From assembly GCF_002087335.1 (NCBI RefSeq), contig NZ_MWVJ01000005.1, positions 62,001 through 126,000 on the forward strand: a stretch of DNA of 64,000 nucleotides. The letters are read 5' to 3'. The notes under the pieces are model-generated. The model saw only the letters and a list, made by a program, of their open reading frames with translations, was not told the DNA's origin and did no database searches. The translations under genes and the position numbers were made by a program. Position 1 is the stretch's first letter, and each line of letters starts with the position of its first letter. Shown piece by piece: positions 48,523-57,419 of this stretch. This DNA comes from Pseudophaeobacter leonis (GTDB lineage Bacteria; Pseudomonadota; Alphaproteobacteria; Rhodobacterales; Rhodobacteraceae).

Positions 48523-49000
48523 ATCCGTGGCCTCTGGTATTGGGCAGCCTGATACTGCGCGGCCTGAGGCTGTGTCGATTGAAAACGACATAGCAGAGGG
48601 CGCGCAGAGTTTTCAGATCGAAGATCCCGGCGTCCAGCAACTGGGGGGCTACAAGACCACGATAGACCGGCGCGATGGCAGCTGCATCGTCACGCTGGAT
48701 CTGGAGCCGCCGCATTTGAACCGCCATGGGATTTTGCATGGCGGTATCGTGGCGACGGTTCTGGATGTGGTCTGCGGCAACACCGCGTCGCAGTTCTTTG
48801 ACCCTGAAAACCACGCAGCCCTGGTGACTGTCTCCCTGACGCTGTCCTATGTGGCCGCGGCCAGGGCAGGCCGTATCACGGCGCGGGCGCGGGTGACGGG
48901 GGGAGGCAAATCAATTGCCCATATCTTTGGCGAGTTGCACGATGAGCAGGGCCAGCTTTTGGCCACTGCAACCGGCGTTTTCAAAAGGATTCGCACATGA
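48512..49000 (+). CDS. PaaI family hotdog-fold thioesterase
   Basis: This acyl-CoA thioesterase of the hotdog fold is about 162 residues from GTG 48512. The HLNRHGILHGGIVATVLDVVCG block holds the HGG and catalytic acid positions, and VTVSLTLSYVAAARAGRITARA and GELHDEQGQLLATATGVFKR follow. The start is uncertain: an in-frame ATG at 48470 lies deep within the preceding gene, and GTG 48512 or TTG 48503 overlap its end. The stop overlaps the enoyl-CoA hydratase start (ATGA). Confidence 0.8.
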   Translation: MPPKSVASGIGQPDTARPEAVSIENDIAEGAQSFQIEDPGVQQLGGYKTTIDRRDGSCIVTLDLEPPHLNRHGILHGGIVATVLDVVCGNTASQFFDPENHAALVTVSLTLSYVAAARAGRITARARVTGGGKSIAHIFGELHDEQGQLLATATGVFKRIRT

Positions 49001-49779
49001 GCCAGCTGGCCAGACTTGACGACCTCGGTGATCGCGCCGTCGTGGTCAATATGAACGGGGCCCGTCGCGGCGCGCTGTCTCCGGAACTGTATGATGCGAT
49101 CAACGCGGCTGTGAGGCTGGCGGAACAGCCACGCATTCGCGCCATATTGCTGACCTCTGAGGGCGGTTTTTTCTGCGCGGGCGGCGATCTCAACGTGCTG
49201 ATCGAACGGCGTGGGCTGAGCGAGGCGCAACGCCGCGGCAAGGTGGACGAACTGCATGGCTTGATCCGGGGTCTGCGGGCTGCACCTGTGCCGGTGATTG
49301 CCGCGGTCGAAGGTGGCGCAGCCGGGGCGGGGCTGTCGCTGGCGCCGGCCGCAGACCTGATCGTGGCCGAGGCAGGCGCGAAATTTACCGCCGCCTATGT
49401 CAAGGCCGGGTTGGTGCCGGATGGCGGGCTGACCTCGTCACTGTCGCGTATCCTGCCACGGCCCCTTGCGATGGAGATGTGTCTTCTGGCCCGTCCTGTC
49501 ACCGCCGAGCGCATGGCAGATCTGGGGGCGGTCAATCTGGTGGTGCCAGCGGATGAGGTGCTGCGCGCAGCCCATGGTCTGGCGGATCGTCTGGCGAAAG
49601 GCCCGCCCGAGGCACAGCGCATCATCCGCCACATGATGGCCGAGGCCTATGAGACCACAGAGGCTGCGCAACTGGATCGTGAACGCGATGCCATGGCTCA
49701 GGCTGCGGCCGCGCCTGAAGCAGGCGAAGGCATCTCGGCCTTTCTGGAAAAACGCGCGCCGCGTTTTGCCGCCGACTAA
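48997..49779 (+). CDS. Enoyl-CoA hydratase/isomerase family protein
   Basis: This 260-residue crotonase-fold enzyme begins MSQLARLDDLGDRAVVVNMNG. The oxyanion-hole segments are EGGFFCAGGDLNVL near residue 55 and AVEGGAAGAGLSLAPAADLIVA near 103. VKAGLVPDGGLTSSLSRILP is the family's third block. The usual second catalytic glutamate position reads as proline-aspartate here (VPDGG), so isomerase or other crotonase chemistry is possible. Co-transcribed with the beta-oxidation genes. Confidence 0.86.
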   Translation: MSQLARLDDLGDRAVVVNMNGARRGALSPELYDAINAAVRLAEQPRIRAILLTSEGGFFCAGGDLNVLIERRGLSEAQRRGKVDELHGLIRGLRAAPVPVIAAVEGGAAGAGLSLAPAADLIVAEAGAKFTAAYVKAGLVPDGGLTSSLSRILPRPLAMEMCLLARPVTAERMADLGAVNLVVPADEVLRAAHGLADRLAKGPPEAQRIIRHMMAEAYETTEAAQLDRERDAMAQAAAAPEAGEGISAFLEKRAPRFAAD

Positions 49780-49841
49780 GCCCCCAGGCCAATGGCTCTG
49801 GGGCGAAAGAAAACAGCACATGACGACAGGGAGACGCGGTG

Positions 49842-51380
49842 ATGACGCTTTGGTATGACCTTTTGACGGCGCAGGCCACGGCCCGCCCCGATGCTGCGGC
49901 CTTTTCTGACAGCCTTGGGGTGCGCTGGAGCTATAGCGCCCTTGCTGCCGCCGCATCAGAGCTGTCGCAGATCCTGACATCAGCAGGCGTGCAGCCCGGC
50001 GACCGGGTGATGGTGCTGGCGGAAAACTGTTGCGCCGTGGTGGCCGCCCTGATGGCCAGCTCGCAGTGCGGTGCCGTTGCTGTGCCGGTCAACGCCCGGA
50101 TGAGCGCCAGTGAAGTTGCCCGGATCCTTGATCACGCGCGGCCGGCTGTTGTGCTGATCTCGACCCAGATCGAGGGCGCCGCGCAGGATCACGCGGTGCG
50201 TCTTGAGGCGACACCCATCACCGGCTGCTTTGGGCAAATGCACATGGCGTGCCCCTACATGAGCTCTGGCGACGCCCCGGCTGAGGTTGCGGTACTGCTG
50301 TATACCACCGGCACCACGGGGGCACCCAAGGGGGTGATGCTGACCCAGGATAACCTGCTGTTTGGCGGCAAGGCCTCGGCCGAGCTGCGCGATATGGTGC
50401 CCAATGATGTGATCTATGGGGTGTTGCCACTGACCCATGTGTTTGGGCTGGCCTCGGTGATGACAGCGGCGCTCTATGCGGGCTCCGAGGTTTGGCTGGA
50501 GGCGCGCTTTTCTGCCGCGAAACTCTATGAGGCACTGCGCCGCGGTGTGACCCGCCTGTCGGCTGTGCCGCAGATGCATGCGCTGGTGATGCAATTTGCC
50601 AAGGAACAGGGGCTGGAGCGGCTCGACAGTTCTGTGTTGCAATATGTCTCGTCCGGGGCGGCGCCGCTGGACCCCGACTGGAAACGCCGGGCCGAGAGCT
50701 TTTACGGGGTCGCGCTGCAGAATGGCTATGGCATGACCGAGGCAACCGCAGGGGTCTGTGCCACCAAAAACAGCACCCCGGGTGATCCGGATATCTCTGC
50801 CGGGCCGCCCCTGCCGGGGGTCGAGATCCGCATTGATGAAAGCGTTTCCGGCGGTGGTGCGGGCATTGGCGAAGTCCTGATCCGCGGTGGCAATGTCATG
50901 CTGGGCTATTATCTCAACCCGGAAGAAACCGCGCGGGTGCTGGACGCTGACGGCTGGCTGCGCAGCGGCGATCTGGGGCGGCTGGATGACAAGGGGTTTT
51001 TGCACATCGAAGGGCGCTCAAAGGAGCTGATCATTCATGGGGGTTTCAATGTCTTCCCCCCCGAGGTCGAAGCGGCGCTGAATGCCCATCCGCAGGTGGT
51101 GCAGTCTGCGGTCGTGGGGCGGCGTAACAAAAGCGATGAAGAGGTGCTGGCCTTTGTGCAGGTCAGCGGCGGTGATCGACCCGAAGTCTCTGATCTTATG
51201 CAGTTTGTGCGAAAGCAATTGGCAGGCTATAAATGCCCGGCGCAGATCATCCTGACCGAGGCACTGCCTGCAGCCCCCACAGGCAAAATTCTGAAACACA
51301 AACTGCTGGAAGAATTTGCCAGTGAGCTGCAGCCCGCTGCAATGAGCGGCAGTGAGGCGCAAACGCCAGAGAAGGTCTAG
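49842..51380 (+). CDS. Acyl-CoA synthetase (AMP-dependent, class I adenylate-forming)
   Basis: This 512-residue ligase activates a carboxylic acid as its CoA thioester. The P-loop-like motif VLLYTTGTTGAPKGVMLTQ lies near residue 155, GYGMTEATAG near 299, the hinge region GRSKELIIHGGFNVFPPEVEA near 389-409, and the catalytic lysine in PTGKILKHKLLEE near 484. The acid is unknown; similarity in style is to medium-chain or aromatic acyl ligases. I chose the ATG at 49842, one codon after a GTG, with AGGGAGA upstream. It is the last gene of the operon and feeds substrate into it. Confidence 0.86.
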   Translation: MTLWYDLLTAQATARPDAAAFSDSLGVRWSYSALAAAASELSQILTSAGVQPGDRVMVLAENCCAVVAALMASSQCGAVAVPVNARMSASEVARILDHARPAVVLISTQIEGAAQDHAVRLEATPITGCFGQMHMACPYMSSGDAPAEVAVLLYTTGTTGAPKGVMLTQDNLLFGGKASAELRDMVPNDVIYGVLPLTHVFGLASVMTAALYAGSEVWLEARFSAAKLYEALRRGVTRLSAVPQMHALVMQFAKEQGLERLDSSVLQYVSSGAAPLDPDWKRRAESFYGVALQNGYGMTEATAGVCATKNSTPGDPDISAGPPLPGVEIRIDESVSGGGAGIGEVLIRGGNVMLGYYLNPEETARVLDADGWLRSGDLGRLDDKGFLHIEGRSKELIIHGGFNVFPPEVEAALNAHPQVVQSAVVGRRNKSDEEVLAFVQVSGGDRPEVSDLMQFVRKQLAGYKCPAQIILTEALPAAPTGKILKHKLLEEFASELQPAAMSGSEAQTPEKV

Positions 51381-51394
51381 GCGACCTCACCGGG

Positions 51395-51421
51395 CCTGCC
51401 ACCCGGCAGGGGATTTGTTTT
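51395..51421 (+). terminator. Probable terminator of the beta-oxidation operon
   Basis: CCTGCC-ACCC-GGCAGG stem followed by GGATTTGTTTT lies 15 bp after the acyl-CoA ligase stop, where it meets the convergent chemoreceptor gene. The stem is short and the T run is broken, so it is of moderate strength. Confidence 0.55.
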
Positions 51422-51439
51422 AGCGCGGGTTTGCGCTGA

Positions 51440-53375
51440 CTAGAAGTCCTGCCACTTGCCCTCACCGCTGGCAGCAGTGGTGCTGGTCTGGGATTGCGGC
51501 GCGTCTCCCCAATCCAGATAGTCTTGGGTGACAGGCTCTGGGGCGGCGGGTTTTTTAGCAGATGGTGACAAAGACACCTTGGAGCCGCCCTGAATTTTGA
51601 ACCCGGCCACCACCTCGGTGAGTTTGACCGCGTCGGCTTTTAGCAGATAGCCTGCGGCGGTGGATTGCTCGACCATCGCGGCGTTCTGCTGGGTCACCTG
51701 GCCAGCTGGGTGACGCCGATATTGATTTCTGCCAGGCCGGTAGATTGCTCCACAGCGCCTTCGGTAATGTCAGAGACCAGTTCGGAGATCTCGTTGACCC
51801 GCCCGACGATAGTGTTGAGCGCCTCGCCTGCCTTGCCAACCAGATCAACGCCCCGCCCAACCTGTTCAGCGCTGGCGTCGATCAGCACCTTGATCTCCAT
51901 TGCAGCCTCAGATGAGCGTTTCGCAAGGCCGCGGACTTCGGCGGCGACCACGGCAAAGCCACGGCCCGCTTCACCGGCGCGCGCGGCTTCGACACCGGCA
52001 TTCAGGGCCAGCAGGTTGGTCTGAAAGGCGATGTCGTCAATCACAGTGATGATTTGCCCGATATGGCTGGAAGAGTTCGAGATTTCAGTCATGGCAGAGA
52101 CGGCGTTCTGCACCACTTCCTCACTGCTTTTTGCCTCTTGTTTGGCCTCGTCCATGGTGCTTTCGACGCTGCGGGCACCATCGGCGGCGGCTTTGACCGA
52201 CACGGTCAGCTGATCCAGCGCCGCTGCTGTCTGTTCCAGTGTGGCGGCCTGACTCTCGGTGCGATGCGACAGATCATCCGAGGCCTGGCTGATCTCTGCC
52301 GCACCGTTGCTGATAGAGCCGGAGGCCTCAATGACCTGGGATACCGTGCCGGAGAGCGTATCGATTGTCAGGTTGAAGTTCTGCCGTAGTTTTTCATGCG
52401 ACCCGGAGAATTCGGCGTCGATGTGCTGGGAGAAATCGCCGCGTGACAGCCTGACCAAACCCGAGCTGAGATGCTGAACAACGTCATGCTGTTCCTGCTG
52501 CAGAGCGGCGCGGCGGTCTTCGCCCTCGCGGGCCTGCAGCAGATCCTGTTGCAGCGTCACCAGAGCTTTGCCGATTTTGCCGATCTCGTCGCCGCGCGTT
52601 GCGGCCCGGATCTCGGTATTCAGTTCGCCCTTTGAAACAGCCGCAATATCGGTGCAGATGCGATCAATGGGGCGGGTGACAGAACGGGCGACTGCGACGG
52701 CGACGACAAGCAGGAGGCTGCCTGCGAGGCCAAAGGCGATCAGGATGTTACGGGACAAAGCCTGGGTGCCCGCAAGGACAGTGTCGACATTGCGCCGCAC
52801 CTCAATAACGCCGCGCAGATCTCCCAGTTGCCAGTCCGTCTTGGGCGATGCAGCATGCGTGTTGTGACAGGGACGCAAACCTCAGAGGTCATGTGATCAC
52901 CTATGGCGACCCGCAGGACGGTGCTGCCATCAATGGTTTCGGTCTGCTGGAATGTAGCGTTGGGATCCTTGGACAGCGCCTCCCAGGCCTCTGTCATAAA
53001 GGGGTCGGTGGGGCGCTCGGCGCGATTGTCAAAGGGGAAGGGGCTGTAGAGCGCCAGACTGGTTTGCGCGCCGGTCAGAAGCGCGCTGACGTCATGGACC
53101 AGAGTGGCAGGCAGGGGAATCACGCTGGGGTCGTCTTGATGCGCGATGCCTGCGGACAGCCCAGCTGCGCCGTTCACATCGCGGATCACATGTTTGGTGT
53201 AGTAGCCACGGATGACCTTGATCTGGTTTGCCGTCTGGGCCGCCGCCTCGGTTGCAGCAACAATGGCATTGTCCCGCAGGGCCCCGGGCAGAAACAGCCC
53301 AGCCAGCAGCAGGCTCAAACACAGACAGAGGGGAATTGGCATCGCCAATTTGAACAGAAGAGAATTTTTATTCAC
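51440..53375 (-). pseudogene. Methyl-accepting chemotaxis protein with periplasmic CxxCH domain (two frameshifts)
   Basis: This membrane chemoreceptor has 645 residues after repair. It has an N-terminal membrane helix (LAMPIPLCLCLSLLLAGLFLPG), then a periplasmic domain of the Tll0287/DUF3365 style. That domain would contain VCVPCHNTH, a CxxCH heme c motif, once a C lost near 52871 is restored. A second membrane helix ([20 protein letters not shown]), HAMP segments and the signalling hairpin ([20 protein letters not shown]) follow. A second loss near 51703 separates GVTQL from [15 protein letters not shown]. The domain suggests redox or gas sensing. AT-rich sequence around 53495-53525 probably holds its promoter. 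Confidence 0.85.
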
Positions 53376-53621
53376 TTAAACGGACCTTCTATACACCCGA
53401 GCGCTACTGCTCGGACCATCTGCCTGTGGGCAGGCCCGAGCATGATTGATCCTGCTCTGATGAGGCAAAACGACAGGGTCAGAGTGACTTGATTCGGTAA
53501 ATTTATTTTTAAATTGAAATATCTTCTTTGAGTTCAACCTGGTCTCATGCTGCGATCTGGGGGGTGTGTCGGGGGCGGATAACGCGCGAAAGGGCAGGTA
53601 AAAACGGCAGGCAATGTGGCA

Positions 53622-53653
53622 TAAAAAAAGGGAGCAGACCCAGTGGTCCGCTC
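53622..53653 (-). terminator. Intrinsic terminator downstream of rpe
   Basis: On the minus strand GAGCGGACC-ACTG-GGTCTGCTC (nine pairs, one G-T) is followed by CCTTTTTTT. It lies about 120 bp after the rpe stop and before the chemoreceptor promoter in the same direction. The gap 53376-53775 holds no gene. Confidence 0.85.
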
Positions 53654-53775
53654 CGCTCAATATTATGGCGCACAGGGGGCGGTCATGAGATTGCTACGCC
53701 GCCAGTGGCCATTGGCCTTGTTGTCCGGTTTTCCTGCGATCTGAGAACTGCGTGGCAGGTCTGCGTAGAAGGTCT

Positions 53776-54466
53776 TTATGCCCAATGACCCTGCGCGGCG
53801 TCGCGGATTTTGCGCATGTTTTCGCCGTAAACCTCAGGGGTCGACACCGACCCGCCTTTGAACACGGCAGAGCCAGCTACCAACACGTCAGCGCCGGCCT
53901 CAACCACCAGCGGTGCGGTTTTGGGATCAACCCCGCCATCAATCTCAATTATGCACGGGCCGGTCGCCAATCATCTGACGCAGCTGGCGTACCTTTGCGG
54001 TCATATCGATGAACTTTTGGCCGCCAAAACCGGGGTTTACCGTCATCACGCAGACCAGGTCCGTGAGATCCAGAAGATGCGCGACCGCCTCGGCCGGGGT
54101 GCCGGGGTTGAGGGCAACACCCGCCTTCATCCCAGCCGCGCGGATCGCCTGCAGGGTACGGTGAATATGTGGACCAGCCTCGATATGGGCCGTGAGCACA
54201 TCGGCGCCAGCATCTGCATAGGCGTCGATATAGGCATCCACCGGAGAGATCATCAGGTGCACATCCATCACGGTTTTGACGTGGGGGCGAAAGGCTTTGA
54301 CGGCCTGCGGGCCAAAGGTGAGGTTGGGCACAAAGTGACCATCCATGACATCCACATGCACCCAGTCGGCACCCTGGGCCTCGATGGCCTGGATTTCCTG
54401 GCCAAAGTTGGCGAAATCAGCTGACAGGATGGAGGGGGCGATCTTGATCTTGCGGTCAAAGGACAT
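53776..54466 (-). pseudogene. rpe: Ribulose-phosphate 3-epimerase (frameshifted)
   Basis: This TIM-barrel epimerase interconverts ribulose 5-phosphate and xylulose 5-phosphate. The start MSFDRKIKIAPSILSADF at 54466 has AAGGAAG upstream. Metal and catalytic blocks are VHVDVMDGHFVPNLTFG and DLVCVMTVNPGFGGQKFI. Near 53950 an extra A (CATAATTGAG for CATATTGAG) breaks the frame just before [13 protein letters not shown], and the last third reads in another frame. Repaired length is 229 residues. Because rpe is normally a core metabolic gene, the break is probably a consensus error. Confidence 0.87.
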
Positions 54467-54651
54467 AGGGCTGCTTCCTTGTGGAAAGGCAAAAGAGGGG
54501 CGTTCAGCCGCCATATAGCCTCTTGCCGACGATATGCACAGGGGCAGTTTGTGGGCCACAAAGCCGCAGAGCTTTACAAAACCTTCATGGCTTCGACACA
54601 AATCGTTTGATTGGCCAGCGTAGTCAGTCCCCGAAACGAAGGGGACCGATT

Positions 54652-55464
54652 GTGCTGCGTATCGACAAACTGACCAAACGCTTTGGCGACAAGATTGCGG
54701 TGGATACCGCGACACTGGATATCGACAAGCCCTGCATGATTGGGGTGATTGGACGCTCGGGGGCGGGGAAATCGACCCTGCTGCGGATGATCAACCGCCT
54801 GTCTGACGCGAGCGAGGGGCGCATCCTGTTTCAGGGGCGCGATATTACCACGCTGAAGGGGCGCGACAAACGGGCCTGGCAGTCGGACTGTGCGATGATC
54901 TTTCAGCAGTTCAACCTGGTGCCGCGCATGGATGTGGTCTCGAATGTGCTGCATGGCACGCTCAATCGCCGCTCCACCTTTGCCACCATGTTCAACCTGT
55001 TCCCGATGGAAGACATCCACACCGCCATCGACATTCTTGACCGGCTGGGGATTGCGGAACATGCCGCCAAACGGGCCGAGGCCCTGTCGGGTGGTCAGCA
55101 GCAGCGGGTCGCGATTGCGCGGGCCCTGATGCAGGACCCCAAAATCATTCTGGCGGATGAACCCATTGCCTCGCTTGATCCGATGAATGCCCAGACCGTG
55201 ATGGAGGCGCTGCGCCGCATCCACGAAGAGGACGGCCGCACGGTGATTGCCAACCTGCACACGCTGGACACTGCCCGACGCTACTGCGACCGGGTCGTGG
55301 GCATGCGCGATGGCCGCATCGTCTTTGACGGCTTGCCTGAACAGCTGACCACCGGCGTTGCCCGCGAGATATATGGCGCCGATGCCACCTTCTCGGAAGC
55401 GGCAACCTCGACCGAGATCGAAACACTGGAACAGACCATTCGTGCCGAGATGGCCGGGGCCTAA
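54652..55464 (+). CDS. phnC: Phosphonate ABC transporter ATP-binding protein PhnC
   Basis: This 270-residue ATPase belongs to the phosphonate importer. Walker A is GRSGAGKST near residue 39, the Q-loop lies in [16 protein letters not shown], the signature is LSGGQQQR near 150 and Walker B is [12 protein letters not shown] near 172. The [19 protein letters not shown] and [17 protein letters not shown] blocks are PhnC-specific. GTG 54652 ([12 protein letters not shown]) is preceded by AAGGGGA, and a longer frame to 54481 runs into the divergent rpe promoter. I saw only a poor match to a Pho box upstream (CTTTACAAAACCTTCAT). Confidence 0.92.
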   Translation: MLRIDKLTKRFGDKIAVDTATLDIDKPCMIGVIGRSGAGKSTLLRMINRLSDASEGRILFQGRDITTLKGRDKRAWQSDCAMIFQQFNLVPRMDVVSNVLHGTLNRRSTFATMFNLFPMEDIHTAIDILDRLGIAEHAAKRAEALSGGQQQRVAIARALMQDPKIILADEPIASLDPMNAQTVMEALRRIHEEDGRTVIANLHTLDTARRYCDRVVGMRDGRIVFDGLPEQLTTGVAREIYGADATFSEAATSTEIETLEQTIRAEMAGA

Positions 55465-55486
55465 CACCCACTCAAACACCCACTTT
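55463..55486. repeat. Two direct 12-bp units at the phnC stop codon
   Basis: AACACCCACTCA and AACACCCACTTT follow each other, the first starting inside the phnC stop codon. Another case of a short tandem unit at a gene end, here only two copies. Confidence 0.6.
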
Positions 55487-55535
55487 CATCACCCGCACCC
55501 GATGGGGGGACGGGAAACTTAACCGGAGAAATACG

Positions 55536-56438
55536 ATGAAAAAACTGCTGCTGGCCGCGCTGGCCTCTACTGCTCTCACTACGCCTGTCATGGCTGAAGA
55601 AATCACCCAGTTCCGCATTGGCCTGTTGGGTGGCGAGAACGCTCAGGACCGTTTGAACAACAACGAGTGCCTGCGCGAAAAGACCGAAGAACTGCTCGGT
55701 GTTGAAACCAAACTGTTTGCCCCTGCCGACTATAACGGCGTGATCCAGGGCCTGCTGGGCGGTACGCTCGACATGGCCTGGCTTGGCGCATCTGGCTATG
55801 CCAAGACCTATCTTTCGGACCCCGAAGCGGTTGAGCCGATCCTGGTTAAAGTCAACAGCGATGGCGGCTACGGCTACTACTCTGTTGGGTTTGCCCGCAA
55901 GGACAGCGGCATTACCTCGCTTAAAGACATGCAGGGCAAGACCTTTGGCTTTGGCGATCCCAACTCCACCTCCGGCTTCCTGATCCCCTCGATCGAGATC
56001 CCCGAAGTGACCGGCGCCACCATGACCTCGGGTGACTATTTTGGCGAAGTCAAATTCTCCGGTGGTCACGAGCAGACCATCGTTGGCGTCAACAATGGCG
56101 ACTTTGACGCAGGCGTGTCCTGGGCCGATGGTCTGGTCAACTGGGAAGACGGCTACAACTCGGGCGCCCTGCGTCGCGCTGTGGATGCCGGCCTTGTCGA
56201 CATGAACGACCTGGTAAAGATCTGGCAGTCCAAGCCGATCCCCGAAGGCCCCATCGTTCTGCGCAAAAGCCTGCCTGAGGACGTAAAGGTGAAATTCACC
56301 GCCCTGATGGCCTCGCTGCCCTCGATGGATCCAGAATGCGCATACGGTGTGCTCTCGGGTGAGGCCACTGGCGTGATGCCAATCGGCCATGACGCCTATC
56401 AGGTGATCATCGAAGCCCGCCAGCTGAAGTCCAACTAA
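55536..56438 (+). CDS. phnD: Phosphonate ABC transporter substrate-binding protein PhnD
   Basis: This 300-residue periplasmic receptor for phosphonates carries a signal peptide (KKLLLAALASTALTTPVMA) before EEITQFRIGLLGGENAQDR. Ligand-contact regions are FAPADYNGVIQGLLGGTLDMAWLGASGYA and GKTFGFGDPNSTSGFLIPS, the family's YxxVxxAL and STSG-type loops. Ligands may be 2-aminoethylphosphonate, methylphosphonate or phosphite. It follows phnC by 71 bp with GGAGAAATACG before the ATG. Confidence 0.92.
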   Translation: MKKLLLAALASTALTTPVMAEEITQFRIGLLGGENAQDRLNNNECLREKTEELLGVETKLFAPADYNGVIQGLLGGTLDMAWLGASGYAKTYLSDPEAVEPILVKVNSDGGYGYYSVGFARKDSGITSLKDMQGKTFGFGDPNSTSGFLIPSIEIPEVTGATMTSGDYFGEVKFSGGHEQTIVGVNNGDFDAGVSWADGLVNWEDGYNSGALRRAVDAGLVDMNDLVKIWQSKPIPEGPIVLRKSLPEDVKVKFTALMASLPSMDPECAYGVLSGEATGVMPIGHDAYQVIIEARQLKSN

Positions 56439-56546
56439 GGCCTTAGCGATACATTTGCGGGGTTCGGGTGTCACACCCCGGACCCCGTTTCTTGAAGCAA
56501 CTCTGGCTGTGCGCCCGTGTTGCGCATTTTAAAATTCAGGACGGCA

Positions 56547-57419
56547 ATGATGGCAGATCTGACCGCAGCGCCTCTCACGACCGCGGATATTCACGCGCAA
56601 TACGGCGAGATGACCCGGCGCAAGCGCCTCTATGGGGGCATTCTACTGATTCTGTTTGTCGCGCTTATGGCTGCTGGCTTTCGCACCGCTGACAATCGCA
56701 GCGCGGGCTCCTTTCGCGATGGCATCACCCATGTTTTTGACTATCCGGCAGAAGTTCTGAAAGAGGCGGGTGAGAAGCTGGCCCTGTTGCCCGGACATCT
56801 GGTTGATTTCTTCCCGGCTCTGATTGAAACTCTGAACATTGCCGCCGCCTCGACCCTGGTGGGGCTGGTCTTTGGCACCCTGCTGTCGCTGCTGTCGACG
56901 CGGGGCATGGCACCCTGGCCGCGGCTCATTCCGCTGTTTCGCCGTATCATGGACATCTGCCGCGCCATTCCCGAGATCGTCATCGCACTTGTGCTGATCT
57001 TCCTGCTTGGCGGCGGGCCAGTGCCGGCGATGATTGCCATTGCCATTCACACGGCAGGCGCGCTGGGCAAGCTGTTTTCCGAGGTGAACGAGAACGCCTC
57101 GCTGAAACCCGTCGAGGGCTTGGAATCTGCCGGAGCCAGCTGGGGGCAGCGCATGTGGCTGGGGGTGATCCCGCAGGTGGGGCCGAACTATGTGAGCTAC
57201 GCATTGCTGCGCTTTGAGATCAACATTCGTGCCTCGGCGATCCTTGGTTTTGTGGGGGCTGGCGGCATTGGCTACGAGCTGAAGAACGCCATGTCCTGGG
57301 GGCAGGGCCGCTACGACGAGGCCGCTGCCATCTTCCTTTTGTTGTTTATCACCATCACCCTGGTCGATCAGATCTCGGGGCTGTTGCGTGACCGCCTGAT
57401 CCATGGAGCCAAGGCATGA
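56547..57419 (+). CDS. phnE: Phosphonate ABC transporter permease PhnE (first)
   Basis: This 290-residue inner-membrane permease has one N-terminal helix (GGILLILFVALMAAGF) and a core of about five. The EAA-type loop is GLESAGASWGQRMWLGVIPQVGPNYVSY, and the end is RFEINIRASAILGFVGAGGIGYELKNAM. The start is an ATG at 56547 (a second M follows directly). It pairs with the longer permease downstream, overlapping it by 4 bp. Confidence 0.9.
   Translation: MMADLTAAPLTTADIHAQYGEMTRRKRLYGGILLILFVALMAAGFRTADNRSAGSFRDGITHVFDYPAEVLKEAGEKLALLPGHLVDFFPALIETLNIAAASTLVGLVFGTLLSLLSTRGMAPWPRLIPLFRRIMDICRAIPEIVIALVLIFLLGGGPVPAMIAIAIHTAGALGKLFSEVNENASLKPVEGLESAGASWGQRMWLGVIPQVGPNYVSYALLRFEINIRASAILGFVGAGGIGYELKNAMSWGQGRYDEAAAIFLLLFITITLVDQISGLLRDRLIHGAKA

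Noticed and set aside
54565-54590. Pho box upstream of phnC
   Set aside because: CTTTACAAAACCTTCAT matches the CTGTCAT direct-repeat consensus poorly; not enough to call a site.
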